The notes under the pieces: generated by a model
The model's database searches: none
Seen by the model: the letters and a program-made list of their open reading frames with translations, nothing else
What the model was told of the DNA's origin: nothing
Made by a program: the position numbers and the translations under genes
In this document: in pieces, positions 44,101 to 54,719 of the stretch
Layout of the letters: each line of letters starts with the position of its first letter
How positions within the stretch are numbered: the stretch's first letter is position 1
Assembly (NCBI RefSeq): GCF_022539665.2
Contig: NC_081331.1
Coordinates: 9,641,534-9,705,533 of the forward strand
DNA from: Daphnia carinata
Taxonomy: Eukaryota > Arthropoda > Branchiopoda > Diplostraca > Daphniidae
Direction of reading: 5' to 3'
Length of the DNA: 64,000 bases

Positions 44101-44150
44101 CCGAAATACCAGTCTTGGAGGGGTTTTTGCCCTCTGAATTTCTGCTAGGG
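41120..44150. mobile_element. 3031-bp TIR DNA transposon with paralogous empty site
   Basis: F copy 3 reads GAACAGCACACGTATC continuously at 53207-53222. Copy 2 reads GAACAGCAC, then the element, then ACACGTATC. The boundaries and a 2-bp AC target duplication (41118-41119, 44151-44152) are therefore set by direct comparison. The ends are inverted: CCCTAGCAGAAA and TTTCTGCTAGGG. Subterminal repeats include CCAGTCT(A/T)GGA three times in the last 130 bp. Internally there is a plus-strand, intron-containing gene (42209-43425). CACTA-like elements can give 2-bp duplications, but the CCC end does not match CACTA, so the superfamily is left open. Confidence 0.85.
42209..43425 (+). CDS. Unrecognised intron-containing gene carried by the 3-kb transposon
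   Basis: The start lies in a perfect GCCACCATGG context. Proposed coding parts are 42209-42289 (MDRVVDDNVLHTN...), 42360 onward (EGRPFCEWCGRYV), a second frame from 42499 (WLEYDVHNIMNPENKP), then 42765-42974, 43031-43129, 43204-43297 and 43354-43425, all with plausible GT/AG sites. The change of frame between 42440 and 42499 means a missed intron or a frameshift. A Lys/Arg-rich patch (GKGKRVSQKRKR, near 42860) looks like a nuclear localisation signal. A further frame (43413-43598, MEQIKTCRKKSGEK) could be a last exon. I recognise neither a DDE transposase core nor a known zinc finger. It may be an accessory protein, a captured host gene or a highly diverged transposase. Confidence 0.4.
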
Positions 44151-44809
44151 ACACGTATCATTTTCGTCTTGATGTCGGAGTCTATCCCATGCTCCGTAAC
44201 AACTGATGCCAGTATTCCTACCAGATTAAATTTTTCTGTTGGATTGGTCTCGGGGGAAACAATAGATTTCAAAACATTAAATGTTTTTGTTTTAAACTCG
44301 AGATTTTTCTCTGTTATGACGTTCGCCTTTATGTTGGATTGGCTATCGCGAGAAACGATCGATGATAGGAGATGGACCATTTCCTTTTCTAGGCCTGGTG
44401 TTGCCTCGTAAGACAAAAGAAAAGACTCCAAATCGTCACCACCAATATTTTCCGAGACGTCATTGAGAGGAAAAATTTTTCCTTGTGGTATCCGAGTGAT
44501 AGTGTTTGGTTTTACATCACTGGGATTGTAAATGTTGGACTTTGGTAATGGAATCATGTCACTCTGAAAACTGGGATCTGGATCGTAGTCTGGAGAAAGA
44601 CCAAAGTAACGATTAGGTAATTCTGGTAGTAGCGGGCTTGTAGAATCTTTTTTTGCTTGTAGATCATCTATGCTTGTAGAACATGGAAGAACGGTCTTAC
44701 GTAAACTTGAAACTCCTATTACGATCATGCTCACTATACACCCAATGGCTATCAAGGAGGCGACCATAGCGACGAAATTGATGAAGGTGGTTTTCTTGAC
44801 AGAAGGCAT

Positions 44810-45659
44810 TTCGGTGAGGGTTCTTTAGTACGAATTGAGATAAAAAAACCAACAAAAATGTGATCCTATTTGTGTTTTTTACGTACAACCCATGGACTGA
44901 AGTAAGCATAAAGTTTCTTAGATTTGGTAAAATTTACAAAACTACCGAGTAAATTCCATATTTTTCATCAAAATTCCATGAAATTTATATAAACGCATAT
45001 AGTTCAATAACATTTTGTTTAAAAAACTGCATATTTTAATCAGAAAGAACGTTACATAAAGGAAAAAATTCAGGCGGGGACAAAGCTCATTGCAGAAGAT
45101 CACAATCGTCGGTGCGAAGACTAATAAAAAAGTAGACTTGATTCCCATGATTTTTTTCAAATCCAAATCGAAATCATCTTGCTGGCGGCAATTTCCACAG
45201 TTGAAAACAGCAATTTCCATGGTAAGATTTCCATAAAGACAATTTCCACGGGATACCTTTCCACGTTCCATGTTTCAAGTACACGACATACCCAATCCCT
45301 AAACAAACGCCATCATCAAGGGACGTTTAGAATTCAAACAAAATTGTCAAGCCTTAAAAGCGGTAATAAACGGTTGGCACTTATGTGCACGTACTGATTC
45401 TGCGAAATATCTAGAAGGTTTTGTTGGAGTGAAACTTTTAGCCTAAGATTCTTCAGCAATTGATAGGAAACAGTGATATAATAATCAAACCGTTGCAGCT
45501 TGCAGCACTGCTATCCTAACAGTTCTCCTGACTAGATTAGGTACAGATAGCATGCCGAATGTAGTGTTGTCACGCGAATCTTTATTGTTTTACCAACAGA
45601 GTAAAATGAACGCAAAGTAAGATTTATTTTTTTATTTCTTTATGGTTAGATCTTGAATA
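44810..45659. promoter_or_regulatory. Divergent intergenic region between F copy 2 and G copy 1
   Basis: About 850 bp separate the head-to-head ATGs. It is nearly identical to 53871-54719 and carries the same cluster of TTTCCA motifs. A TATA/TCAGT pair is not obvious on either strand. Confidence 0.5.
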
Positions 45660-48597
45660 ATGGCTTTTATTAGAGTACAAAGTCGATCTCTTCCTGTTGT
45701 TTTTGATGACACTTACCAAGAAGATGGTAACCGGGGATTAAAGAGTCCTGTAGCTCTCAGGACCAAAGCATTGCAAGGAAGGAAAGCTGAAACAGACGGG
45801 AAAATCAAAAGTGTGAAACCTCTTCAAGATGCTGCTGCATCACATAAGAAAATATCAGAAGATATACTTCTAAACACCTCAAATCACCTCTTACAAGTTG
45901 CTCCAGAGGAACATCACCGTGAACTAAATGGATCTAAGAAAAAAGGTAAATGAAGGATATACAAACTTAAAAAGGGAAAATGATGTTCATGTGTATGTTT
46001 CATTCACAATGAAATATCTAAGTGTGACATATCTGTTCCAAATCCTAGGAAGGGCAAAAGTAAAAGGGAAAGAGTCTACCGTCCTTCAAAATGCTAGTAA
46101 AACTCAAATAAATGAGGTTGAGAAAATGAAAATTGGCAAGAAACGGGATTCCAGGCAGAGATCAAAACGAGATACAAAAAAACAGTCAGCAGAAAATATA
46201 CATGAACCGGTAATGAACTCTTTAGAATTTTCAGGTTCAAGAATAATTATCCATCACTGCAATAGGTATACGAGCCGTCCCCTAAACGACTAAGGATTGT
46301 TTCAAATGCACAAAGCTTTACTACAAACATGGCATCTGTCATTGGAGCTTCCTCAAACATTTTCAGCAAAACTGATAAACCTAGTAAGATTTCACTTAAC
46401 ATTTTCTTATTGGTAACTTGTTGCAAACTAAGCAGGTATTTTACGAATTCGGTGTAATACATAAAAGGAAAATGCGTAGGGTAGGGAAACAAAATACTTT
46501 ATTAAACTTAGAGTAAACAAACGGGATGGTACGAAAATGGCAACTCGAGAACACTTGTTGTAGTTGTTCTTTCGTCTGTAGATCAAACATTAGAGGAGAA
46601 TATTGATGCAAAGACCGTGTCTGAATCTCCTGCAATACAAATGGCTACGAAACCTGCAGTGACCATAGGTAAGTAAATTTTTTTAATTAGCTGAAATTCG
46701 TGAAAAGTACAAAACTATATTATTAGGTACCAAAACACCTGGAAGTACTCGATCGGAAAAAAAATTGGCGGTTTCAGCAAACAATTGCACAGAGCTAGAA
46801 GAATTCGCGGGTATTGATGGTTTCCGACAATATCTTTTTTACTATGAAAGCCTTTTTGATGAAACAAACTGGGAATCTCAGGTGTGCAATCTGCTAAAAG
46901 CGGCCAACAAAAAAAAAACGAGTTCCAGCAGGCAGCGCTGACGGTGGGACAGAACTACCAACGTGTTTACCCAAACGTCCAATGTCGACCACGAAAGGTT
47001 CAGGTATGACCTCTTACTACAAATCAGAGTTCACTGTTGCGGTATTATGCCACTTAATAGTCTGCAGAAAACAACGCGAACATATCAGGACCAACAACAT
47101 CATGGTTACTAGATGAACCATTTTCAGATAAGAAGGCTGACATCGATACAACGGGTAAGTGAACATCGTCCCGTGAATGAAATTTCATTAACGATAATTT
47201 TGAAACGTAGAAAGTGAAGATGAGACTTGCTCCTCCTATTCAGAAGTAGACGAGGACGTCATTTTCTCCAGAAGTGGAAACATTCTTGAGAATATAAGCT
47301 CGAATAGTTCAATTCTCCTAAAGGCTTTGACACGTCAAAACAAAAAGAGCTTTGGAGTCTTCCCTTTCTCCAGAGTTTGATCAATGGCAAAAATGTAGGA
47401 AAACTTTGCCAGAAATAGTACTACCTTCACCCAGGAAACAACTCTCCTTCGCTGATGACTCTTTAGCGGCTGATTGCGATCTAAGCTCTAAATATACCGA
47501 TGAGCACACAAATACCGAAGAAAAGTCCTCGAAGTCGTCTCTGAGCAGAAACTTGTTGGAAAAGTTGTCCTCTTCGAAATCGGAGGCATCCCGTATTTCT
47601 GCAAATGCCAGGACACCCAAAGAAGGTACAAATACATAAATCGTAGCGAACGCGAAATTCATGCTTGTGATAACACTCATCTTTCAAAGAATAGTAATAG
47701 CCATAGCGATTTCAGTATTGCGTTTTCCTGTTCACACATTCACTTTTTTTATTTATGATTGTTGCGTCTAGGAAAACAAAGTAATGGAAGTCCTGCGTTG
47801 AAGAGAAAAAGATCTGTTGGTTATACAGAGACGCCTTTGCCAAATAAACAACACCCATCTTCCCTGACTGCATCGCTATACACTCAACCAACGGCAAACG
47901 CGGATAGTGATCTGAATGGTATAATTCAAATTTCCGATATTTTACGAATGCCTTGTGGTTCTGTTCTTCCCGCTCAAAGTTAACATTTTTCATTTAGTAC
48001 GGGAAAGAAGTCCCACTCAACACTCTCAAATGACCTATACTGTAGAAAGTATGCTTGGTGCCAACTGCAGGATGACACCTAGTTCTATATCAGATCAATG
48101 CACCGCAGTTCCCATGCCTACCCGACATCCAACTACATTAACCTTTACATGTCTGCTAGTACTTACCGTGTACGAGCACGGCAAATTGAGTCAACGTAAG
48201 ATTTCGTGGTTCCGTGGCTTTACCTGCTCCTACAGTTATTTTCACTCTACAAACTTCTTTCCGTACCATGGTAAATTTAGCAAATGTCTAATTAAAAATT
48301 AAGGCTTCCTAGAATGACAACTTTTTCATGCAGATCATGCGTTTAAAGGGCAGTGTAGAGTTCAGAAGCGATCCGTGTGTCCTATGTCGCATGTTGCTGA
48401 ACTCAGAAGCCAAATTAGTAGAACTGGAGGCCTGTCCTCTTTTTCATATTGCCAATACAGGAAAAGAAGTTGCATTGATCCAGATGACCGAAATTTTATC
48501 GGTCGGACCTGCTGGCCACCCTGGCTACAATGGCGCTCCTGGCAAAGGTGGTCCTCCCGGCGGCCCTGGTTATCCTGGCAAAGACGGAAAGCCCTGA
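45660..48597 (+). pseudogene. Family G copy 1, 3' end fused to collagen repeats
   Basis: Near-identical to G copy 2 (54720-57575) up to about 46330 and about 90-95 percent similar afterwards. Exons 45660-45945, 46049-46209, 46266-46383, 46582-46668 and 46727-46810 splice in frame. Later exons are damaged: one base is missing before the A10 run near 46905, and a deletion near 47325-47350 disrupts the SNSS...SKQK block. The final exon (about 48338) encodes VEFRSDPCVLCRMLLNSEAK and ...ALIQMTEILS, as in copy 2. At 48498, however, it runs straight, in frame, into collagen Gly-X-Y codons and stops at 48595-48597. The normal G stop is therefore lost. Probably a pseudogene; the fusion ORF is notable. 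Confidence 0.6.
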
Positions 48598-49134
48598 TCC
48601 CCAGGATACACAGGTAAAATTTATTCGACGTTAAAAATTGGTGAGTTAATTTTATACTATATCCCAGGCGCACCAGGACTGCAGGGCAAACCCGGTAAGG
48701 ATGGTCTTCCCGGCTACCCAGGTGGCCCAGGACCAGTTGGACCCTAAGGTAAAAACCGGCCCTCCAGGCTACCCTGGCGGCCCTGGACCAATTGGACCCA
48801 TAGGCCTCTCGGCCCTGTTGGACCCCAAGGCAAACCAGGGGCATCAGGTTATTTAGGCGGCCCTGGTCCCGTCGGACATATTTGACCCATTGGCCCTGTA
48901 GGATACCCAGGTAAAGATGGCTATCCTGGGAAGCCAGGATCCGTTGGTGCCCCTGGACCTGTTGATGCTCCTGGACCGGTGACCACATACACTCAAGTCC
49001 AAGAAGACGCTCCAGCCTCCTCCTACAGTCCACCAGCTTACGAAGCCGCAACGGTTTACACGCAGACGTAGCCACAACAAGTTTACCAACAAGCCCAAAT
49101 TTATCAGGAAGTGTCCCAACCCGTTTACGGTTAA
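48498..49134 (+). pseudogene. Collagen pseudogene (3' part only)
   Basis: Collinear with 22752-23443 (end of exon 2, intron, exon 3). Lesions seen: TGA at 48595-48597 where the parent has Pro-Gly, a TAA in GGACCCTAAGG and an extra A around 48745-48757, a one-base loss near 48806 (CATAGGCCTCTC), a TGA in ATATTTGACC at about 48890 and a TAG at about 49069 in the tail. There is no signal peptide, promoter or 5' half. It was duplicated together with the downstream spacer. Confidence 0.92.
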
Positions 49135-51275
49135 TGGCGATGCATCAAAGTCGCATTTCCTAGTTATGGTTGGCCCACCACACGGTTTGCAAAGTGAACG
49201 TAACTAGGCATTACTCACCAACCTTATCTTCTTTTTCCTGTAATGCCTAAACGTAACTCTTTTTTCTGTTTGTTGTTGTTATGCGCATGTGGGGTGTTAT
49301 ATGACTCAATGTGACATGCCTTGCACGGGGCTGTGAATGCAATACCCCCGAACTTATTATTTTTGCAATATTCACCTATTGAACTCCTATGAAAATCATT
49401 TTAGATGAGGCGGCCTTGACTCAACGACAACAGAAATGAATGGCATATTACAGAAAAACAAAGTTAGATGCAAGGAAAAACCATGTCAACGTTCCACTTG
49501 TAGAAAAAGCATGGAAAATATCTTGATGATCTAGCCTTTTTTAGTTCATGTAGGTCACGGAACAGATTCATGTCACATGAAATCACTGATCTCAAAAGCG
49601 GACAATCGAAAAAAAAGGAATGCGCATTTTCTTGACTTCGTTTACCGAGTGTACCGAATTATCGTTGGTGGTTTCTTTTTGTACACGTACACCTCATTAA
49701 AAAACGGAAACTGATGGCAATTGCAACTATGAAAATCGATTTGTTCACCGCTAACGTTCCGAATTTGAATGATGGATAAATGAATTTTTATCGCTGTTCT
49801 TTTCGTGCATTAAATTTAAAAGTTTCAACAATGAAAATTGGGTCACATAGAGCTTTTGATTATTACACTGCCAGAACGGACACGAGACTCATTTTTAAAA
49901 AAGCGTTATTGAAATTAGATGACCGTGTTTCGTGATTTGAGCAGATGTGTCATTGTGATAGTTTGCGGACCAATGAAATAATTACGTTTTATCGAAATTA
50001 TTTTCGCGGTAAACCATCTTTCCTTCTCTCATATTTTTAAAACTTCGAGAGTTATGGGGATAAACGCATGGGGAAATGATGAGAGGAAATATTTCTCTTC
50101 GATTTAACAAAGTATATGGAAGACTGAGCGATAAAAATTGACTCTGAATTTGAGCTATGCGTCCAAGAAATGCGGACAGGAAGATTTTGCCTGCTGATTT
50201 CAGTCGAGTACTTCAAGACCAGTCTTTGACGATTTTATCAACAAACCGCGTGGGACATGAAAAAGCAAAACCAGTTTCACTACCTGATCCAAACCCTATT
50301 TACGCCGCTTTCTATTCCGTTCATCTAATTATTTTACTCTATGAACCCTCGACTATCTCTATAATCTCGAAGTTTAGGAGATATAGGAATCCGCTGAAAT
50401 ATTCACGAATTTTTTAAACATTGAAATATGACTTGCACAAACGACAAGATAAGCAAAGAATATGACACGAAACTCCCTGAAAAATCCGCTAAACAGGGAA
50501 ACTGCTCAATAAAACCACCAGTAGCCTTTTGGTTTCTTAGAAGTTGTTTATGAAACTTCCGTTTTGCCTGAAATCGGCTTTCATGGACACATTTCCAATG
50601 AACTAGTGCTAATCGTTTTTCTGTAAAATATAAACTTGGATGGAAATATTTAGAAAATGTTATTGATGCTGTTGGAATTCATCTCTAGATTCCAATATTT
50701 GCTGCGCACTGTTCATTTAGTCTGTTGATATACGTTACCCTACAAAGGACAACATCGACTGTAAGAATTTATAAAACATTATTAAGCTGATTTTGCGGAG
50801 ATTGAACTCAGGGTTTTTCGCATTCAAAGCAAACACTCTACCACTGAATTTGAGTCCTAAACCTCTGTTAATCTAAAATTCCGCTTAAATGCGATCAGGG
50901 ATAAATTTGCATTAAAACGAAATAAAACTATTTATACCCTTCTGCCTGCTAAAAAACTTGCCCGGATGACTGTATATAATATCAAGGGAAATTTTTACTT
51001 ATGTTTCTTGGTTTTGTTATTTTCCCTGATAATATAAAATGGATGTAAACTCGTCATTCATTTCGAAAAATTACGTTTGATGCTACTATGTTTATCATAA
51101 TTAAACGGCAAGAAAAAGTTAATAAATTGTTTGTTTTGTTTTTTTGTATTTTTGTCTTATTTCGTACAAGGATCATTATTTTTAAACGAAAATCAAACCG
51201 AAACATTTTTTTTTGCTAATTTATCATTTGTCATTAATGGCCACACAATTAAGTTCGTGGTGCATCAGTTTCCTG
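49135..51275. repeat. Segmental duplication, unit 2 spacer
   Basis: A paralogue of 23444-25578 with many small differences. A short frame at 50157-50417 is also present but broken at about 24470-24750 in the other copy, so it is unlikely to be a gene. A tRNA-like relic lies at about 50812-50880 (minus). No intact gene is recognised. Confidence 0.8.
50812..50880 (-). pseudogene. tRNA-like relic, second copy
   Basis: The minus strand reads AAATTCAGTGGTAGAGTG, then TTTGC-TTTGAAT-GCGAA (anticodon arm), then CTGAGTTCAATCTCC (T arm, mostly unpaired). The D arm is more canonical and the T arm worse than in the 25.1-kb copy, so each copy has decayed independently. Confidence 0.4.
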
Positions 51276-51286
51276 GGTTACTTCAG

Positions 51287-52440
51287 AGAGTACTCTTGTC
51301 ATTTCAGCTTTTTGGTCATGGCCCGCTTCCCATGAGTTCCAAGTCCTTCTTCGATGTATTTGGTTTGTCCATCATATTCGAGGGTGTTTTAACCATTGCT
51401 GGTTCGGCATCAAAATCCTCATCTGCTATGATTTTTGCACCAACTACATCCGACACCACAGGAGCCATTTCCAGTTTCTGATCTTATTTGTCCCCCGATA
51501 TCGTTTTTTCATCCAGCGTTTTCGGCACTGCAGACACCATTTCTGGTTTGTAATCAACATACCCTTCTGGTGTATCAGTTTCCTGGGTTACTTCCGAGAT
51601 TCTTCTCATTTCAGCATTTTGGTCATGACCCGCTTCCCATACGTTGTTTTCTGGTGTCAAAGGAGAAAGAACATTGGTAACTTCATGTTTGCGTTCCAAG
51701 TCCTTCTTCAATGTATTTGGTTTGTCCATCATATTCGAGCATCTTTTAACCATTGCTGGTTCGGCATCAAAATCCTCATCTGCTATGATTTCTACACCAA
51801 CTACATCCGACACCACAGGATCCATTTCCAGGTTCTTATCTTGTTGGTCCCCTGATGTCTTTTTTCATCCAGCGTTTTCGGCACTGCAGAAACCATTTCT
51901 GGTTTGTAATCAACATACCCTTCTGGTGCATCAGTTTCCTGGATTACTTCCGAGAGTCTTGTCATTTCAGCATTTTGGTCATGACCCGCTTCCCATAAAT
52001 GGTTTTCTGGTGTCAAAGGAGAAAGAACGTTGGTAACTTCATGTTTGCGTTCCAAGTCCCTCTTCGATGTATTTGGTTTGTCCATCATATTCAAGGGTGT
52101 TTTAACCATTGCTGGTTCGGCATCAAAATCCTCATCTGCTATGATTTTTGCACCAACTACATCCGACACCACAGCAGCCATTTCCAGTTTCTGATCTTAT
52201 TTGTCCCCCGATGTCTTTTTTTATCCAATGTTTTCGGCATTGTAGAAACCATGTCTGGTTTGTAATCAACATACCCTTCTGGTGCATCAGTTTCCTGGGT
52301 TACTTCCGAGATTCTTGTCGTTTCAGCATTTTGGTCATGACCCGCTTCCCATACGTTGTTTTCTGGTGTCAAATGAGAAAGAACATTGGTAACGTCATGT
52401 TTGCGTTCCAAGTCCTTCTTCGATGTGTTTCTTTTGTCCA
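51287..52440 (-). repeat. Decayed 119-codon tandem repeats downstream of F copy 3
   Basis: TTCCAAGTCC markers at 51337, 51694, 52050 and 52406 give steps of 357, 356 and 356 bp. The two 1-bp losses both fall in the T run corresponding to the lysine codons after LDE or LDK (near 51860 and 52220). An in-frame TAA replaces a lysine codon at about 51486 and again at about 52199. These frames follow the F copy 3 stop and are not translated with it unless frameshifting occurs. Confidence 0.85.
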
Positions 52441-53870
52441 TAAATATTCGACATTGTAGAAACCATTTCTGATTTCAGTTTTAATTCTTCCTTCAATGTC
52501 TTTAACTGGTTCATTATGGCGATCAAATTTTGGAGCAATGCCTCTCCTGCCATGCGTTCCTGGTCAGGACCCGCTTTCCATAAGTTGTTTTCCGGTGTCA
52601 AGTGAGAAAGAACGTTGGTAACTTCATGTTTGCGTTCCAAGTCCTTCTGCGATGTGTTTGGTTTGTCCATCATATTCGACATTGTAGAAACCATTTCTGA
52701 TTTCACTTTTAATTCTTGCTTCAATGTCTTTAACTTGTTTATTATGATGAGCAATTTTGGAAGCAATGCCTCTCTGCGTTTCTCACCAACGTTCGGGTTC
52801 ATCGGCAATACGGTTCCTATTTTATACTCTATGTCAAGTTCTGACTCCGCAATATCCTTATTAAATAAGAATTCGGGTTTTTCAATTGAAGGAACTATTA
52901 TCGAAAGTAGCCGTTCCATTTCGGTCCTTGTCTCGTCTTTTCCATACCGATGAACAATGGAAGATAATGCAGTTGCAGTTCTGATCTGGGTCTCTTCGCT
53001 ATTCTCCTCCCTTGCAATTGCTGAAAGGATGGCAACCATTCGGGCCTTAATATCTGTTTCCATCTCTGGGGTAGATATCTCCAACAGAGTGTTCAATATT
53101 TTCCATTTCAAAGCCTCGTCAGAATCTTGAGAAATTATGTCTGACATCAGTTTCGCCATTTCCAATTTAACTTTGAAATCCGTTACGTGTCGGTATACAA
53201 TGTTGAACAGCACACGTATCATTTTCGTCTTGATGTCGGAGTCTATCCCATGCTCCGTAACAACTGATGCCAGTATTCCTACCAGATTAAATTTTTCTGT
53301 TGGATTGGTCTCGGGGGAAACAATAGATTTCAAAACATTAAATGTTTTTGTTTTAAACTCGAGATTTTTCTCTGTTATGACGTTCGCCTTTATGTTGGAT
53401 TGGCTATCGCGAGAAACGATCGATGATAGGAGATGGACCATTTCCTTTTCTAGGCCTGGTGTTGCCTCGTAAGACAAAAGAAAAGACTCCAAATCGTCAC
53501 CACCAATATTTTCCGAGACGTCATTGAGAGGAAAAATTTTTCCTTGTGGTATCCGAGTGATAGTGTTTGGTTTTACATCACTGGGATTGTAAATGTTGGA
53601 CTTTGGTAATGGAATCATGTCACTCTGAAAACTGGGATCTGGATCGTAGTCTGGAGAAAGACCAAAGTAACGATTAGGTAATTCTGGTAGTAGCGGGCTT
53701 GTAGAATCTTTTTTTGCTTGTAGATCATCTATGCTTGTAGAACATGGAAGAACGGTCTTACGTAAACTTGAAACTCCTATTACGATCATGCTCACTATAC
53801 ACCCAATGGCTATCAAGGAGGCGACCATAGCGACGAAATTGATGAAGGTGGTTTTCTTGACAGAAGGCAT
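52395..53870 (-). CDS. Family F copy 3: single-pass membrane protein with helical repeats, 491 aa
   Basis: Not a family I recognise. A single open frame starts at the ATG at 53868-53870. Residues 1-11 (MPSVKKTTFIN) are short and basic. Residues of about 12-34 form one hydrophobic segment (VAMVASLIAIGCIVSMIVIG), so a type II membrane protein or uncleaved anchor is likely. A Pro/Ser/Asp-rich linker runs to about 120. From about 140 to 330 there are roughly eight helical repeats of 21-24 residues with an LLxxI core: LLSSIVS, VLKSIVS, ILASVVT, VLFNIVY, LMSDIIS, TLLEIST, ILSAIAR, ALSSIVH. These suggest an ARM/HEAT-like solenoid (inference). A coiled, Lys/Glu-rich region follows (NKLKTLKQELKVKSEM, then NQLKTLKEELKLKSEM). 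The frame ends shortly after an extra base near 52442 that knocks it out of the 119-codon repeats. It stands head-to-head with G copy 2. Confidence 0.6.
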   Translation of the reverse strand: MPSVKKTTFINFVAMVASLIAIGCIVSMIVIGVSSLRKTVLPCSTSIDDLQAKKDSTSPLLPELPNRYFGLSPDYDPDPSFQSDMIPLPKSNIYNPSDVKPNTITRIPQGKIFPLNDVSENIGGDDLESFLLSYEATPGLEKEMVHLLSSIVSRDSQSNIKANVITEKNLEFKTKTFNVLKSIVSPETNPTEKFNLVGILASVVTEHGIDSDIKTKMIRVLFNIVYRHVTDFKVKLEMAKLMSDIISQDSDEALKWKILNTLLEISTPEMETDIKARMVAILSAIAREENSEETQIRTATALSSIVHRYGKDETRTEMERLLSIIVPSIEKPEFLFNKDIAESELDIEYKIGTVLPMNPNVGEKRREALLPKLLIIINKLKTLKQELKVKSEMVSTMSNMMDKPNTSQKDLERKHEVTNVLSHLTPENNLWKAGPDQERMAGEALLQNLIAIMNQLKTLKEELKLKSEMVSTMSNIYGQKKHIEEGLGTQT

Positions 53871-54719
53871 TTCGGTGAGGGTTCTTTAGTACGAATTGAG
53901 ATAAAAAAACCAACAAAAATGTGATCCTATTTGTGTTTTTTACGTACAACCCATGGACTGAAGTAAGCATAAAGTTTCTTAGATTTGGTAAAATTTACAA
54001 AACTACCGAGTAAATTCCATATTTTTCATCAAAATTCCATGAAATTTATATAAACGCATATAGTTCAATAACATTTTGTTTAAAAAACTGCATATTTTAA
54101 TCAGAAAGAACGTTACATAAAGGAAAAAATTCAGGCGGGGACAAAGCTCATTGCAGAAGATCACAATCGTCGGTGCGAAGACTAATAAAAAAGTAGACTT
54201 GATTCCCATGATTTTTTTCAAATCCAAATCGAAATCATCTTGCTGGCGGCAATTTCCACAGTTGAAAACAGCAATTTCCATGGTAAGATTTCCATAAAGA
54301 CAATTTCCACGGGATACCTTTCCACGTTCCATGTTTCAAGTACACGACATACCCAATCCCTAAACAAACGCCATCATCAAGGGACGTTTAGAATTCAAAC
54401 AAAATTGTCAAGCCTTAAAAGCGGTAATAAACGGTTGGCACTTATGTGCACGTACTGATTCTGCGAAATATCTAGAAGGTTTTGTTGGAGTGAAACTTTT
54501 AGCCTAAGATTCTTCAGCAATTGATAGGAAACAGTGATATAATAATCAAACCGTTGCAGCTTGCAGCACTGCTATCCTAACAGTTCTCCTGACTAGATTA
54601 GGTACAGATAGCATGCCGAATGTAGTGTTGTCACGCGAATCTTTATTGTTTTACCAACAGAGTAAAATGAACGCAAAGTAAGATTTATTTTTTATTTCTT
54701 TATGGTTAGATCTTGAATA
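53871..54719. promoter_or_regulatory. Divergent intergenic region between F copy 3 and G copy 2
   Basis: 849 bp between opposing ATGs, virtually identical to 44810-45659. It holds five TTTCCA motifs within 72 bp (54253, 54275, 54289, 54304, 54319). It presumably contains both promoters. Core elements were not identified with confidence. Confidence 0.5.

Larger units (their letters stand above)
39238..44809 (-). pseudogene. Family F copy 2, split by a 3-kb transposon
   Basis: Nearly identical to copy 3 (51337-53870) on both sides of the insertion at 41120-44150. The N-terminal part (ATG at 44807-44809) encodes 220 family residues: a membrane anchor and the first helical repeats. The frame then enters the transposon and stops. 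The C-terminal part (39184-41119) resumes at the next codon. It carries the same extra-base frameshift as copy 3 (at about 40348, ATAAATATTCG against ATCATATTCG elsewhere) and then three full 357-bp repeats. A 300-codon stretch over 39184-40086 stays open, unlike copy 3. An in-frame TAA (GATCTTATTTGTCC) occurs at about 40103. It cannot make the full protein. Confidence 0.8.

Noticed and set aside
45660-45945. G N-terminus (LRTKALQGRK) resembles the start of securin/PTTG
   Set aside because: The likeness is a few residues in a low-complexity basic region. No separase-binding block follows and the gene is much longer with many exons.
50157-50417. 86-codon ORF in the duplicated spacer
   Set aside because: The paralogous stretch at about 24470-24750 is interrupted by frame changes and stops, and no domain is visible.
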